NCBI RefSeq assembly: GCF_900182835.1
Contig: NZ_FXUB01000004.1
Location: forward strand, 1 to 64,000
Length of the DNA stretch: 64,000 nucleotides
Direction: 5' to 3'
Origin: Desulfurobacterium pacificum
GTDB taxonomy: Bacteria; Aquificota; Aquificia; Desulfurobacteriales; Desulfurobacteriaceae
The notes under the pieces are model-generated. The model searched no databases and was not told where the DNA came from. It saw only the letters and a list, made by a program, of their open reading frames with translations. Numbering within the stretch: the first letter of the stretch is position 1; each line of letters begins with the position of its first letter. Both the position numbers and the translations under genes were made by a program. Shown here piece after piece: positions 36,954-44,708 of the stretch.

Positions 36954-38255
36954 TTATTTACCTTTAAGGTAATCTTCTACTCTTTTTATTGAACAGAGTT
37001 TACCGCACATGGTACAAGTCTTCTCATCTTCTTGAGGTTTCCTCTCTTCACGATACTTCTTTGCAATGTCAGGGTCAATGGCAAGCTCAAACTGTCTTTC
37101 CCAGTCAAGAGCTTCTCTTGCTTTAGCCATTTCAATGTCCCACTCAATTGCACCGGGAACGCCCTTCACGATGTCTGCAGCGTGCCCTGCAATTCTTGCA
37201 GCTATAACGCCAACTCTAACGTCTTCTACGTCCGGTAGAGCAAGGTGTTCAGCAGGCGTAAGGTAACAGAGAAAATCCGCCCCCGCCTTCGCCGCAATCG
37301 CTCCACCAATGGCACCTGTTATGTGGTCATAACCCGGGGCGATGTCTGTAACAATTGGTCCTAAAACGTAGAACGGCGCTTCGTGGCATAGCCTCTTTTG
37401 CAAAACTATATTAGCTTCTACCTGGTCAAGGGGAACGTGCCCGGGACCTTCAACCATAACCTGAACGTCCGCTTCCCTTGCCCTATCAACAAGCTCACCT
37501 AAAGTTATTAATTCTTCTATTTGACACCTATCTGTGGCGTCTGCTATACAGCCCGGCCTCATTCCGTCGCCTAAAGAGAGCGTAACATCGTACTTTTTGG
37601 CAATTTCTAAGAGGCGGTCGTAGTGGGTGTAGAGAGGATTTTCCTGCTCGTTGTAAACCATCCACTCAGCTATTAAAGCACCGCCCCTTGAAACGATGTT
37701 CATAATTCTCCCTTCGTTCCTGAGCCTCTCAAGGGAAGAAAGCGTAACGCCGCAGTGAACGGTAATAAAATCCACCCCATCCCTACAATGCTTTTCAATG
37801 GCAGCAAATATATCGTCAACGGTCATCTTACCGATAAACCCGTACTTTTCAGCCGCCTCTTTCGCTGCCTGATAGATAGGAACGGTTCCTACCATCACCG
37901 GAGAGTTCTCAACTATCGCTTTTCTTGTTTCATCAATAAATTTCCCGGTTGAAAGGTCCATTACAGCGTCCGTGCCATACTTTAAGGCAACTCTCAGCTT
38001 CTCAAGCTCAAGGTCTATACTTTCAATATCTCCGGATGTTCCTATGTTAACGTTAACTTTCGTCTTTAATCCTTTTCCTATCGCCCTCGGCGAAAAATCC
38101 CCCCTCTCCCTGTGAAAAACGTTAGCCGGGATAACAATCGTTCCCTTTATAAGCCCTTCCACTATATAGTCAACGTCCCTTTTTTCATACTCAGCGCAAA
38201 ATTTCATTTCCTTCGTGACAACGCCTTTTTTGGCAAGTTCAACGAGTGTAGCCAT
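36954..38255 (-). CDS. thiC: Phosphomethylpyrimidine synthase ThiC (short form)
   Basis: A 433-aa radical SAM enzyme that turns aminoimidazole ribotide into HMP phosphate for thiamine. Conserved stretches: GTIVIPANV, NVNIGTSGD, TVHCGVTLSSLERLRNEGR, GDGMRPGCIADATDRCQ and VEGPGHVPLDQVEANI. The C-terminal cluster-binding motif reads CTMCGKLC, CX2CX3C, one residue tighter than the CX2CX4C of E. coli-type ThiC. It lacks the long N-terminal region of the proteobacterial form. It is coupled to thi4 by TAATG and lies under the TPP riboswitch. Confidence 0.97.
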   Translation of the reverse strand: MATLVELAKKGVVTKEMKFCAEYEKRDVDYIVEGLIKGTIVIPANVFHRERGDFSPRAIGKGLKTKVNVNIGTSGDIESIDLELEKLRVALKYGTDAVMDLSTGKFIDETRKAIVENSPVMVGTVPIYQAAKEAAEKYGFIGKMTVDDIFAAIEKHCRDGVDFITVHCGVTLSSLERLRNEGRIMNIVSRGGALIAEWMVYNEQENPLYTHYDRLLEIAKKYDVTLSLGDGMRPGCIADATDRCQIEELITLGELVDRAREADVQVMVEGPGHVPLDQVEANIVLQKRLCHEAPFYVLGPIVTDIAPGYDHITGAIGGAIAAKAGADFLCYLTPAEHLALPDVEDVRVGVIAARIAGHAADIVKGVPGAIEWDIEMAKAREALDWERQFELAIDPDIAKKYREERKPQEDEKTCTMCGKLCSIKRVEDYLKGK

Positions 38256-39055
38256 TACACCTCCTTCATTAACTTTTCCGCTATCTCTTCCGCAACCTTT
38301 TTACCAGACATGAGCATTCCGCCAAAGACTGGTCCCATCCTGTGGCTTCCGCACGTAGCGTTTGCTGCCATACCGCTCACGTAAATACCTGGGAATACTT
38401 CTCTGCTGTTCTTAACCGTATCTTCTTCTCCAACAGAAGCCCACAGAGGTTTCTCTCCAACAACACAGCCCGTTTCGGTGTTAAGTCTTATACCCGCTTT
38501 TCTCTGCAGTGTAGAAACAACCGTCGCATCGTGACCAGTAGCATCAATAACGTATTTAGCAGTAATAACAAGAGGGTCAACCATTAAGTGGTTCATATCA
38601 ACCGTTGACCAGTTTATAACGAGCCCGCAAACCCTGTAATTACCGTCAACTTTTTTAAGAACAACGTCTTCAGCCGTTACGCCGTTAAAAACGACAGCGC
38701 CTGCCTTAACAGCCTTTGAAGCTATCGTGGTAACAGCTTCAACCGCGTCGGTAACGTAATAACCCGGTTCAAACTCCCTGTAAGAAACGCCGAATTCGTC
38801 TAAAATGCTTTTTCCCATTTCTTGAACAACAATCTGATTGAAAAACATAGCACCAGCCCACATTCCACCGCCGATGGAGAGCTTTCTCTCAAAGAGAGAA
38901 ACTTTGAATCCCTTTCTGGCAAGGTAATAAGCTGCCACAAGTCCGGAAGGTCCTCCCCCTACAATGGCAACGTCCGTTTCAAGATGTTCTTCCAACTTTT
39001 CCATAAACGTCTTGATGATAGCTTTAGAAATGGTAATTTCGTTTAGGTTTTGCAT
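38255..39055 (-). CDS. Thiazole synthase Thi4 (sulfide-dependent type)
   Basis: A 266-aa FAD/NAD-fold enzyme of the Thi4/THI4 family making the ADP-thiazole moiety of thiamine from NAD and glycine. [17 protein letters not shown] (about 33-49), the [20 protein letters not shown] stretch and the C-terminal [19 protein letters not shown] are diagnostic. The segment after VIDATGHDA, where the yeast suicide enzyme has its sulfur-donating Cys, has no Cys here. A catalytic, sulfide-using enzyme is therefore likely, as known for archaeal and anaerobe Thi4. It is the first gene of thi4-thiC. ATG with GGAGG. Confidence 0.93.
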   Translation of the reverse strand: MQNLNEITISKAIIKTFMEKLEEHLETDVAIVGGGPSGLVAAYYLARKGFKVSLFERKLSIGGGMWAGAMFFNQIVVQEMGKSILDEFGVSYREFEPGYYVTDAVEAVTTIASKAVKAGAVVFNGVTAEDVVLKKVDGNYRVCGLVINWSTVDMNHLMVDPLVITAKYVIDATGHDATVVSTLQRKAGIRLNTETGCVVGEKPLWASVGEEDTVKNSREVFPGIYVSGMAANATCGSHRMGPVFGGMLMSGKKVAEEIAEKLMKEV

Positions 39056-39094
39056 TTTTACCTCCGGGGATTTTTTGCCGTGGGGGGAGTGAGT

Positions 39095-39180
39095 GCCGCT
39101 CCCTACGCCGGTATTACCCGGTTCAGGTTCAAAGGGTTCCCTGCTCGGGTCTCAGGAGCCAACGCTCCACCCCTGCGGCT
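39095..39180 (-). promoter_or_regulatory. TPP riboswitch (THI element)
   Basis: Read on the minus strand it begins AGCCGCAGGGG, has the core CTGAGA, then ACCCTTTGAACCTGA and the CCGGGTAATACCGGCGTAGG segment, and closes with GAGCGGC pairing back to GCCGC. These are the conserved TPP-binding core elements in the correct order. It lies 40 bases upstream of thi4 and should switch off thi4-thiC when thiamine pyrophosphate is plentiful. Confidence 0.97.
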
Positions 39181-39477
39181 AATAGAATTTTATGCTGTTT
39201 TCGGGAAGGCGCAAATCTTATTTTTGAATGCAAAGAGCTGTGAACTGTGTCAACATCGGATTTTTTTAATGTTTTTGATGCTAAAATTTTTGCGGTAGAA
39301 AAAGGGTTTACTTCCAAACATCTCGGAAAGCATCAGTAGTTGAGTAGGAGTAAATATTAAGGCGCTTATCTATTTCGTGCCGAGTTTTAGCTTTGTGTTT
39401 GCTCTGTCCTAATTTGTGCTATTCCTGAAAGTCTATAGAGAGAGCTTGGACTTGACCAACGATGCTACCGCGCAAAT
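39181..39477. other. Intergenic stretch between riboswitch and nuclease-like gene
   Basis: About 300 bases without a convincing gene. A minus-strand TTGACA (39248-39253) could be a -35 for the thiamine operon, but the -10 position is poor. The left edge of the accessory region probably falls here. Confidence 0.4.
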
Positions 39478-40491
39478 TTATCTCTTTTTCTTTTTAGGAA
39501 ACAGTTTATAGTAATAATCATTCTCATTTATATCATTATTAGTATAATCAGCAAACGTATAAAAGAATTCTTTAAGCAATGAATCATCATACCTATGAAA
39601 AGCTACTGTTTCTTTTTTTCCATCCAATTGAACTATTAGAAATACTACTCCGTCTATTTCTTTGTGAGTTTTCATAATGCCATCTTTTTCTAATCTTCTA
39701 TCAATATTGCTTCTATCTTCAAATTCCGGCGGTTTAAAAATTAAATCACCTCTTTCACCAAAGCAGGTATACCATAGTTCTCCACTTATACATGCACATG
39801 AATAAGAAAAGTCAGGATACACTGGAACAGAAACTTTCTTACCTTCATTAAAGAGAGGAAGTTGCTCCAAAACTACCCATAAAATTCTCCTATCAAAGGA
39901 ACTTGGATGTTGCCCAAGTTTTAAATTATGTTCAATCTTACTTATTAAAGTTTCTATTACAAGAGCTACCGATGAATCGTTGTAGTTTTCATCTCTACCT
40001 TTGTAAGGTTGAATAATATTAACAGCAGAAGCTATTTTTTCCTCCCGAAGTTTCTCCTCCAACTTTACCTTTGTTTCTAAAAATTCTTCCTGCTCCTCCT
40101 TATATCTTAGATTTGGATAGACTCGATTTAAGGTTTTTACCTCCAAACTAAACCGTTTATCATTAAAAGTAACTTGAAAGTCCGGCGTTTTACTCGAGGT
40201 TTCCTTTATCCTATCTATGCAAATCCTTTTTTCATACTTTAGAAAGTGGTAAGTGAATAATTCCCAGTATTTTTTGTGAAAATTATTATGAGTCTCGTCA
40301 TAATCCAACTTCATAGAGTCAATAACTTTCTCAAGCTCCAATAAAGCCGAGCCTATAAAATCATCATGACCAGCTTTTTCACAAATCCTTTTACAATCTT
40401 CATAGTCGATATTTTTAAATAAAGAACTTCCAGATATCGAGTATAACTCTCTCTTAAATTTTTCTAGCTTCTCACACAAACTATTTTTCAC
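39478..40491 (-). CDS. Orphan PD-(D/E)XK nuclease-like protein
   Basis: A 337-aa protein not recognised as a named family. Residues about 100-126 contain the nuclease-type pair SSKTPDFQVTFNDKRFSLEV followed by K: PD, a 12-residue spacer, then EVK, as in restriction enzymes and other PD-(D/E)XK nucleases. The region before it (KYWELFTYHFLKYEKRI) is helical, as usual for this fold. The rest is mixed, ending in a basic PKKKKR. The start is GTG with AAGG upstream. A/T-rich, no methylase or partner gene beside it. It could be an orphan restriction-like enzyme or a defence nuclease. Confidence 0.6.
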   Translation of the reverse strand: MKNSLCEKLEKFKRELYSISGSSLFKNIDYEDCKRICEKAGHDDFIGSALLELEKVIDSMKLDYDETHNNFHKKYWELFTYHFLKYEKRICIDRIKETSSKTPDFQVTFNDKRFSLEVKTLNRVYPNLRYKEEQEEFLETKVKLEEKLREEKIASAVNIIQPYKGRDENYNDSSVALVIETLISKIEHNLKLGQHPSSFDRRILWVVLEQLPLFNEGKKVSVPVYPDFSYSCACISGELWYTCFGERGDLIFKPPEFEDRSNIDRRLEKDGIMKTHKEIDGVVFLIVQLDGKKETVAFHRYDDSLLKEFFYTFADYTNNDINENDYYYKLFPKKKKR

Positions 40492-40854
40492 AGTAACCTT
40501 CCTTTAATCCTCGTGTCCACCTTGGTAGAGTGTTCATCCTCCATTAGATAGCTGGACAATCGCTGGGAATACTTACCTGCCCCTTCTGTTTTCCGTGTCC
40601 CCGCTGGAGGCACAAGAGGCTGAACAGAAAAAACTTGTCTGTGCTTTTTCCTGCTCCACTTTAGAAGACAAGAATAGTCCATGGGAGCTACGCTTTGCAA
40701 TCTCAGCATACAAAGAAAAACACACACCAACCAAGTTATGTCAGAAGTCCCCCAGCTGGACTACCAGCTGGAACAGAACAGCTAACTTGGAAAGATTTTA
40801 TCAAATCACTTAGGATACTTTGGAAGCATCAGCAGGTTATTGTCGACAAACTTC
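40492..40854. other. Gene-poor stretch, possible degenerate mobile-element remnant
   Basis: No convincing gene. It is somewhat more GC-rich than its A/T-rich left neighbour. A minus-strand frame (about 40488-40730) encodes a low-similarity, basic, Pro/Gly-containing peptide. Two copies of the palindrome CCAGCTGG lie 4 bases apart (40752-40759 and 40764-40771). These traits could fit the end of a decayed IS200/IS605-type element, but no transposase could be recognised and no terminal repeats were found. Confidence 0.25.
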
Positions 40855-42438
40855 TCATTTTAGGTTACCCCAACCGCCACCACCAGGAGTTTTTATCGTT
40901 AGGATGTCGCCGGCAGAAAGTTTTTCTGTAAACTTTCCTCCTCTCTTTTCTCTCTTGCCACCTTTTACAACTTCGTTTTCCCCTTCGAGCCCCGGTTCTC
41001 CGCCGAATAAGCCGTAAGGGGGAATCCTTCTCCTTTCGGAAATTACCGTTACTTCAACATCTGTAAGGAAGAGAAATTCTCTTTCTATCCCGTCTCCCCC
41101 CTTGTGCAGACCTTTACCGCCAGAACCTTTCCTTATCCTGTATTTCAAAACTCTCACCGGATACTCAAACTCAATAGCTTCTACCGGCGTATTTAGAGTG
41201 TTAGTCATATGAGAGTGAACAGCACTTTCACCGTCGCCACCTGCCCAGGCACCCATTCCACCGCCAATCGTTTCGTAGTAAGTAAAAGGCTTCCTTGTTT
41301 CAGGATTAATTCCGCCAAACGTAACGTTGTTCATCGTCCCTTGACTGGCAGCAGGAATAAAATCTGGAAGAGCTTTAGATAGAGCGCCCAACAGAACATC
41401 CACTATCCTTTGCGATGTCTCAACGTTACCTGCTGATACAGCAGCCGGAAATTCTGCATCAACTATCGTCCCTTTTTTCGTTATAACCGTAATAGGTCTC
41501 ATGCAACCTGCATTTACGGGGATATCCTCTTTTACAAGACATCTGAAAACGTAAAGAACCGCAGAAAGAGTTATGGCTCTAACGCTGTTTATACTGCCTT
41601 CAACCTGCAGGTCAGATTCAGAAAAGTCAACAACAGCTTTATCCCCTTTAATAACAATTTTTACTTTGATTTTAACGTCTTTTGCCCCAAGCCCATCGTC
41701 TTCCATGAAATCTTCAAACTCGTAAACGCCGTCTGGTATGTTTTCTATTGTCTTTCTCATTATCTTTTCAGAATAATCCATTAAAGCAGCGCTGTATCTT
41801 TTCACTTCCTCAAGCGAATACTTCTCAATGATTTCTTTGAGCCTCTTTATTCCCGTTCTGTTAGCCATTATTTGAGAAGCAAAATCCCCCCGCCTCTCTT
41901 CCGGCGTCCTCACGTTGGCACATATAAAGTTCATAACTTCTTCGTTAATCTCACCACTTTTCACAATCTTCAGCGGCGGAATTCTCAAACCTTCCTGAAA
42001 GATGGAATTTGAAAGAGGCATGGAACCGGGCGAAAATCCCCCTATATCTGCGTGGTGTGCTCTATTCGCAACGTAAAAGGCAACTTTTCCACCAACATAA
42101 ACAGGCGCAACAACCGTAACGTCCGGAAGATGCGTCCCTCCCATAAACGGGTCGTTCAAAACTGCCATGTCACCTTCTTTAAGGTCAAGGTTTTCTATAA
42201 CCGATTTAACAGAGAGGGGCATGGAACCAAGATGGACGGGAATATGTGCAGCCTGCGCCACTAATTCTCCATTCTCATCAAAGACAGCACAGGAAAAATC
42301 CCGCCTCTCCTTTATGTTTGGTGAAAACGCCGTCCTTTGAAGCACAACGCCCATCTCTTCAGCAACAGAAGAAAACCTATTTCTAAAAATTTCAAGAAGT
42401 ATGGGGTTAACTTTTTGCAACTTAGAATCCTCCGTCAC
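40855..42438 (-). CDS. Hydantoinase B / oxoprolinase family protein HyuB
   Basis: A 527-aa HyuB-type subunit. Typical: NRFSSVAEEMGVVLQRTAFS (about 15-34), LNDPFMGGTHLPDVTVV near 90-106, NRAHHADIGGFSPGSMP near 119-135 and the C-terminal TPGGGGWG. With HyuA such proteins form ATP-dependent hydantoinases, 5-oxoprolinases or acetone/acetophenone carboxylase-like enzymes. The substrate cannot be read from sequence. It lies 30 bases after the 91-aa ORF, downstream of hyuA. It contains two copies of the AAAATCCCC word. Confidence 0.9.
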   Translation of the reverse strand: MTEDSKLQKVNPILLEIFRNRFSSVAEEMGVVLQRTAFSPNIKERRDFSCAVFDENGELVAQAAHIPVHLGSMPLSVKSVIENLDLKEGDMAVLNDPFMGGTHLPDVTVVAPVYVGGKVAFYVANRAHHADIGGFSPGSMPLSNSIFQEGLRIPPLKIVKSGEINEEVMNFICANVRTPEERRGDFASQIMANRTGIKRLKEIIEKYSLEEVKRYSAALMDYSEKIMRKTIENIPDGVYEFEDFMEDDGLGAKDVKIKVKIVIKGDKAVVDFSESDLQVEGSINSVRAITLSAVLYVFRCLVKEDIPVNAGCMRPITVITKKGTIVDAEFPAAVSAGNVETSQRIVDVLLGALSKALPDFIPAASQGTMNNVTFGGINPETRKPFTYYETIGGGMGAWAGGDGESAVHSHMTNTLNTPVEAIEFEYPVRVLKYRIRKGSGGKGLHKGGDGIEREFLFLTDVEVTVISERRRIPPYGLFGGEPGLEGENEVVKGGKREKRGGKFTEKLSAGDILTIKTPGGGGWGNLK

Positions 42439-42468
42439 AACGCTGTTCCACCAGCAAGATAAAATCCT

Positions 42469-42744
42469 TCAGTAATTCCAGATTTTACAAGCGTTTCTAA
42501 AACTTCCCTTTGTTTTTTCTTCAATTTCTTCATCGGAAATTCCCAAAATCGTTTTCCAGAAAACTCTGTTAACATCGTTAAATAAGTTGTAGTGCCTTAA
42601 GAAAACCTCCTTCAAATACTCTTCGCCGTATTCTCTGTAAACATCCCTCGGGTTGTCATACATCATTCTCCTTGCAACCAAAACGCTCTTCGTTCTGTTG
42701 CCGTCCCAGGAATACTTCAGTTCTTCTTTCTTCAAATCCATCAA
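42469..42744 (-). CDS. Small protein between hyuA and hyuB
   Basis: A 91-aa protein not recognised. It is charged and aromatic-rich (for example REYGEEYLKEVFLRHYNLFN), with no membrane segment or Cys motif. It overlaps the hyuA stop by 4 bases and precedes hyuB by 30 bases. By position it could be a third subunit of the HyuA/HyuB enzyme. Some acetone/acetophenone carboxylases do have small extra subunits; similarity to them was not seen. Confidence 0.6.
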   Translation of the reverse strand: MMDLKKEELKYSWDGNRTKSVLVARRMMYDNPRDVYREYGEEYLKEVFLRHYNLFNDVNRVFWKTILGISDEEIEEKTKGSFRNACKIWNY

Positions 42745-44708
42745 ACACCAACTATTAAGTTTTTATACTCATCTACAAAAACTTCTGCAAAGGGTGGAAC
42801 AACCGTCGTTGAGCTGTATTCAACAATTATCGCTGCACCTTTTATTCTATTACCTGGAAGAAGTTTACTTCTGTCGTAAACGGGAACTTCCATCCAATCA
42901 TCAAAGAACGCTTTTCTTCTGCACAGAACAGCCTCATCAGGGACTTTCTCTGAAGCTAAAGAAAATTTCTCCAGTTTTGGCTTTTCAACTCTTCCAGTTG
43001 CCCTTAACCTTACATTAACTACTTCAACTTCCCTTTCTGGCGAGGAATATCCGTAAACCTTTTCATGTTCTCTGTGGAAGTCATCTACAAAGTTTTCTGA
43101 AAAGGGAACTATCAGTTCGAAAGACTGTCCCCTATAACGGACATCAACAAACCTTTCTAAAAAAATATTTTCCTCTTCAATCCCTTCACTTATAAGCTCT
43201 TCAAAAGCCCTATCTTCAAGAACCTTAAAGAATTCATCAAGCGTCTGCAAGGATAATTCTTCATCCCTGACCATAACCGTAAGGGAATAGTCCTTAACCA
43301 CATCCGACAAAAGCATACCCATAGCAGAAAGTATCCCGGGATTCAGCGGAACGATAACCTGGGGAATGTTAAGCGCTTTTGCAAGAAACGCGGCGTGAAG
43401 CCCGCCTGCTCCGCCGAAAGAAAAGAGAGAAAACTCTCTCGTATCGTATCCTCTTTCTATAGAAATTACCCTTATAGCCTTTTCCATCTTTGCGTTGGCA
43501 ACGTCAATAATGCCTTTAGCAAGCTCTACGGGTGAAAGCCCCGCCTCTTCTGCCATTTTCTCAAAGTAAGGAATAATCCTTTCCGGATAGAGTTTCATTT
43601 TTCCGCCTAAAAAGTAGTCAGGAACGAGTCGCCCTAAAAAGAGGTTTGCATCGGTAACGGTTATCTTTTCGCCTTTTCCGTAGCATATAGGTCCCGGGTC
43701 TGCACCTGCACTTTCTGGTCCAACGGATAAAGCCCCGCCAGCGTCTATCTTTGCTATTGAACCGCCACCTGCTCCAACTGTGTGAATGTCTATAACGGGA
43801 ACTTTTATCGGATAGCCTTCTATCTTTGCTTCTGTCGTTATTGTCGGCTTTCCGTCTATAAGGGAAACGTCCGTAGAAGTTCCGCCCATGTCAAAGGTTA
43901 TCAGTTTATCGTATCCTGCTGCGCTGCCGATTTTCCAGGCGCCGGTAACGCCACCTGCCGGACCTGAAAGTATCGTTCTTACAGGTTGCTCTTTTGCAGT
44001 TGTAGAAGAAATAATCCCACCGTTTGACTGCATGATGGAAAGTCTGTCTTCATTACCAAGATGGCTTTCAAGAAATGAAATGTATTTCTTCATTTTCGGC
44101 ATAACGTAGGCGTTAATTAGCGTAGTAGAACTCCTTTCAAACTCTCTAAACTCTGGAACTATTCTGCTGGATATAGAAACATCAAAACCATAAGAGTTTA
44201 AAATTTCAAAAGCTTTTTCTTCGTGGGAAGGATTGAGAAAAGAAAAAAGGAAAGAAACGGCAACAGATTCAACTTTTTCTTTTTTTAGAGCTTCAGCAAT
44301 GCGTTGTAACTCTTCAACATCTAACGGTTCTATCTCTTCGCCTTTTGAAGTTATTCTTCCCTTAACGCCAAAAACCAAAGAGGAAGGAATAAGAGGAACA
44401 GGCTTTCGGTAGTGAAGGTCGTAAAGTTTTTCTCTGTTCTGCCTTCCTATAAAAAGGATGTCTTCAAAACCTCTATTTGTGATAAAAGCAGTTTTTGCCC
44501 CTTTCCTTTCAAGAACGGCATTTGTGGCAACGGTTGAACCGTGAACGACGTTTTTCTTTTCACTTTCGGCAATGAGTTGAATACCTTTGAGGACTGCTTC
44601 GGCAGGGTTGTGAGGGGTGGAGGGGATTTTTAAAACGCCCCATTCATTGTCCTTTTTATATATAAAATCTGTAAACGTTCCGCCAGTATCAACACCAATG
44701 ATAATCAT
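42741..44708 (-). CDS. Hydantoinase A / oxoprolinase family protein HyuA
   Basis: A 655-aa ATP-binding subunit of the actin/hsp70-like fold. N-terminal phosphate loop GVDTGGTFTDFIYK (about 5-18), VVHGSTVATNAVLERKGAKT near 54-73, LSGPAGGVTGAWKIG, the second phosphate loop FDMGGTSTDVSLIDG and AGADPGPICYGKG. With HyuB it would open a cyclic amide or carboxylate substrate using ATP. Its ATG overlaps the stop of the large helicase gene by 4 bases, so it is co-transcribed with the putative defence genes, which is unexpected for a metabolic enzyme. Confidence 0.92.
   Translation of the reverse strand: MIIIGVDTGGTFTDFIYKKDNEWGVLKIPSTPHNPAEAVLKGIQLIAESEKKNVVHGSTVATNAVLERKGAKTAFITNRGFEDILFIGRQNREKLYDLHYRKPVPLIPSSLVFGVKGRITSKGEEIEPLDVEELQRIAEALKKEKVESVAVSFLFSFLNPSHEEKAFEILNSYGFDVSISSRIVPEFREFERSSTTLINAYVMPKMKKYISFLESHLGNEDRLSIMQSNGGIISSTTAKEQPVRTILSGPAGGVTGAWKIGSAAGYDKLITFDMGGTSTDVSLIDGKPTITTEAKIEGYPIKVPVIDIHTVGAGGGSIAKIDAGGALSVGPESAGADPGPICYGKGEKITVTDANLFLGRLVPDYFLGGKMKLYPERIIPYFEKMAEEAGLSPVELAKGIIDVANAKMEKAIRVISIERGYDTREFSLFSFGGAGGLHAAFLAKALNIPQVIVPLNPGILSAMGMLLSDVVKDYSLTVMVRDEELSLQTLDEFFKVLEDRAFEELISEGIEEENIFLERFVDVRYRGQSFELIVPFSENFVDDFHREHEKVYGYSSPEREVEVVNVRLRATGRVEKPKLEKFSLASEKVPDEAVLCRRKAFFDDWMEVPVYDRSKLLPGNRIKGAAIIVEYSSTTVVPPFAEVFVDEYKNLIVGV

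Noticed and set aside
40488-40730. 80-aa minus-strand frame as a real gene
   Set aside because: No ribosome site, no recognisable motif, and it overlaps the nuclease-like gene start. It was kept only as part of a possible mobile-element remnant.
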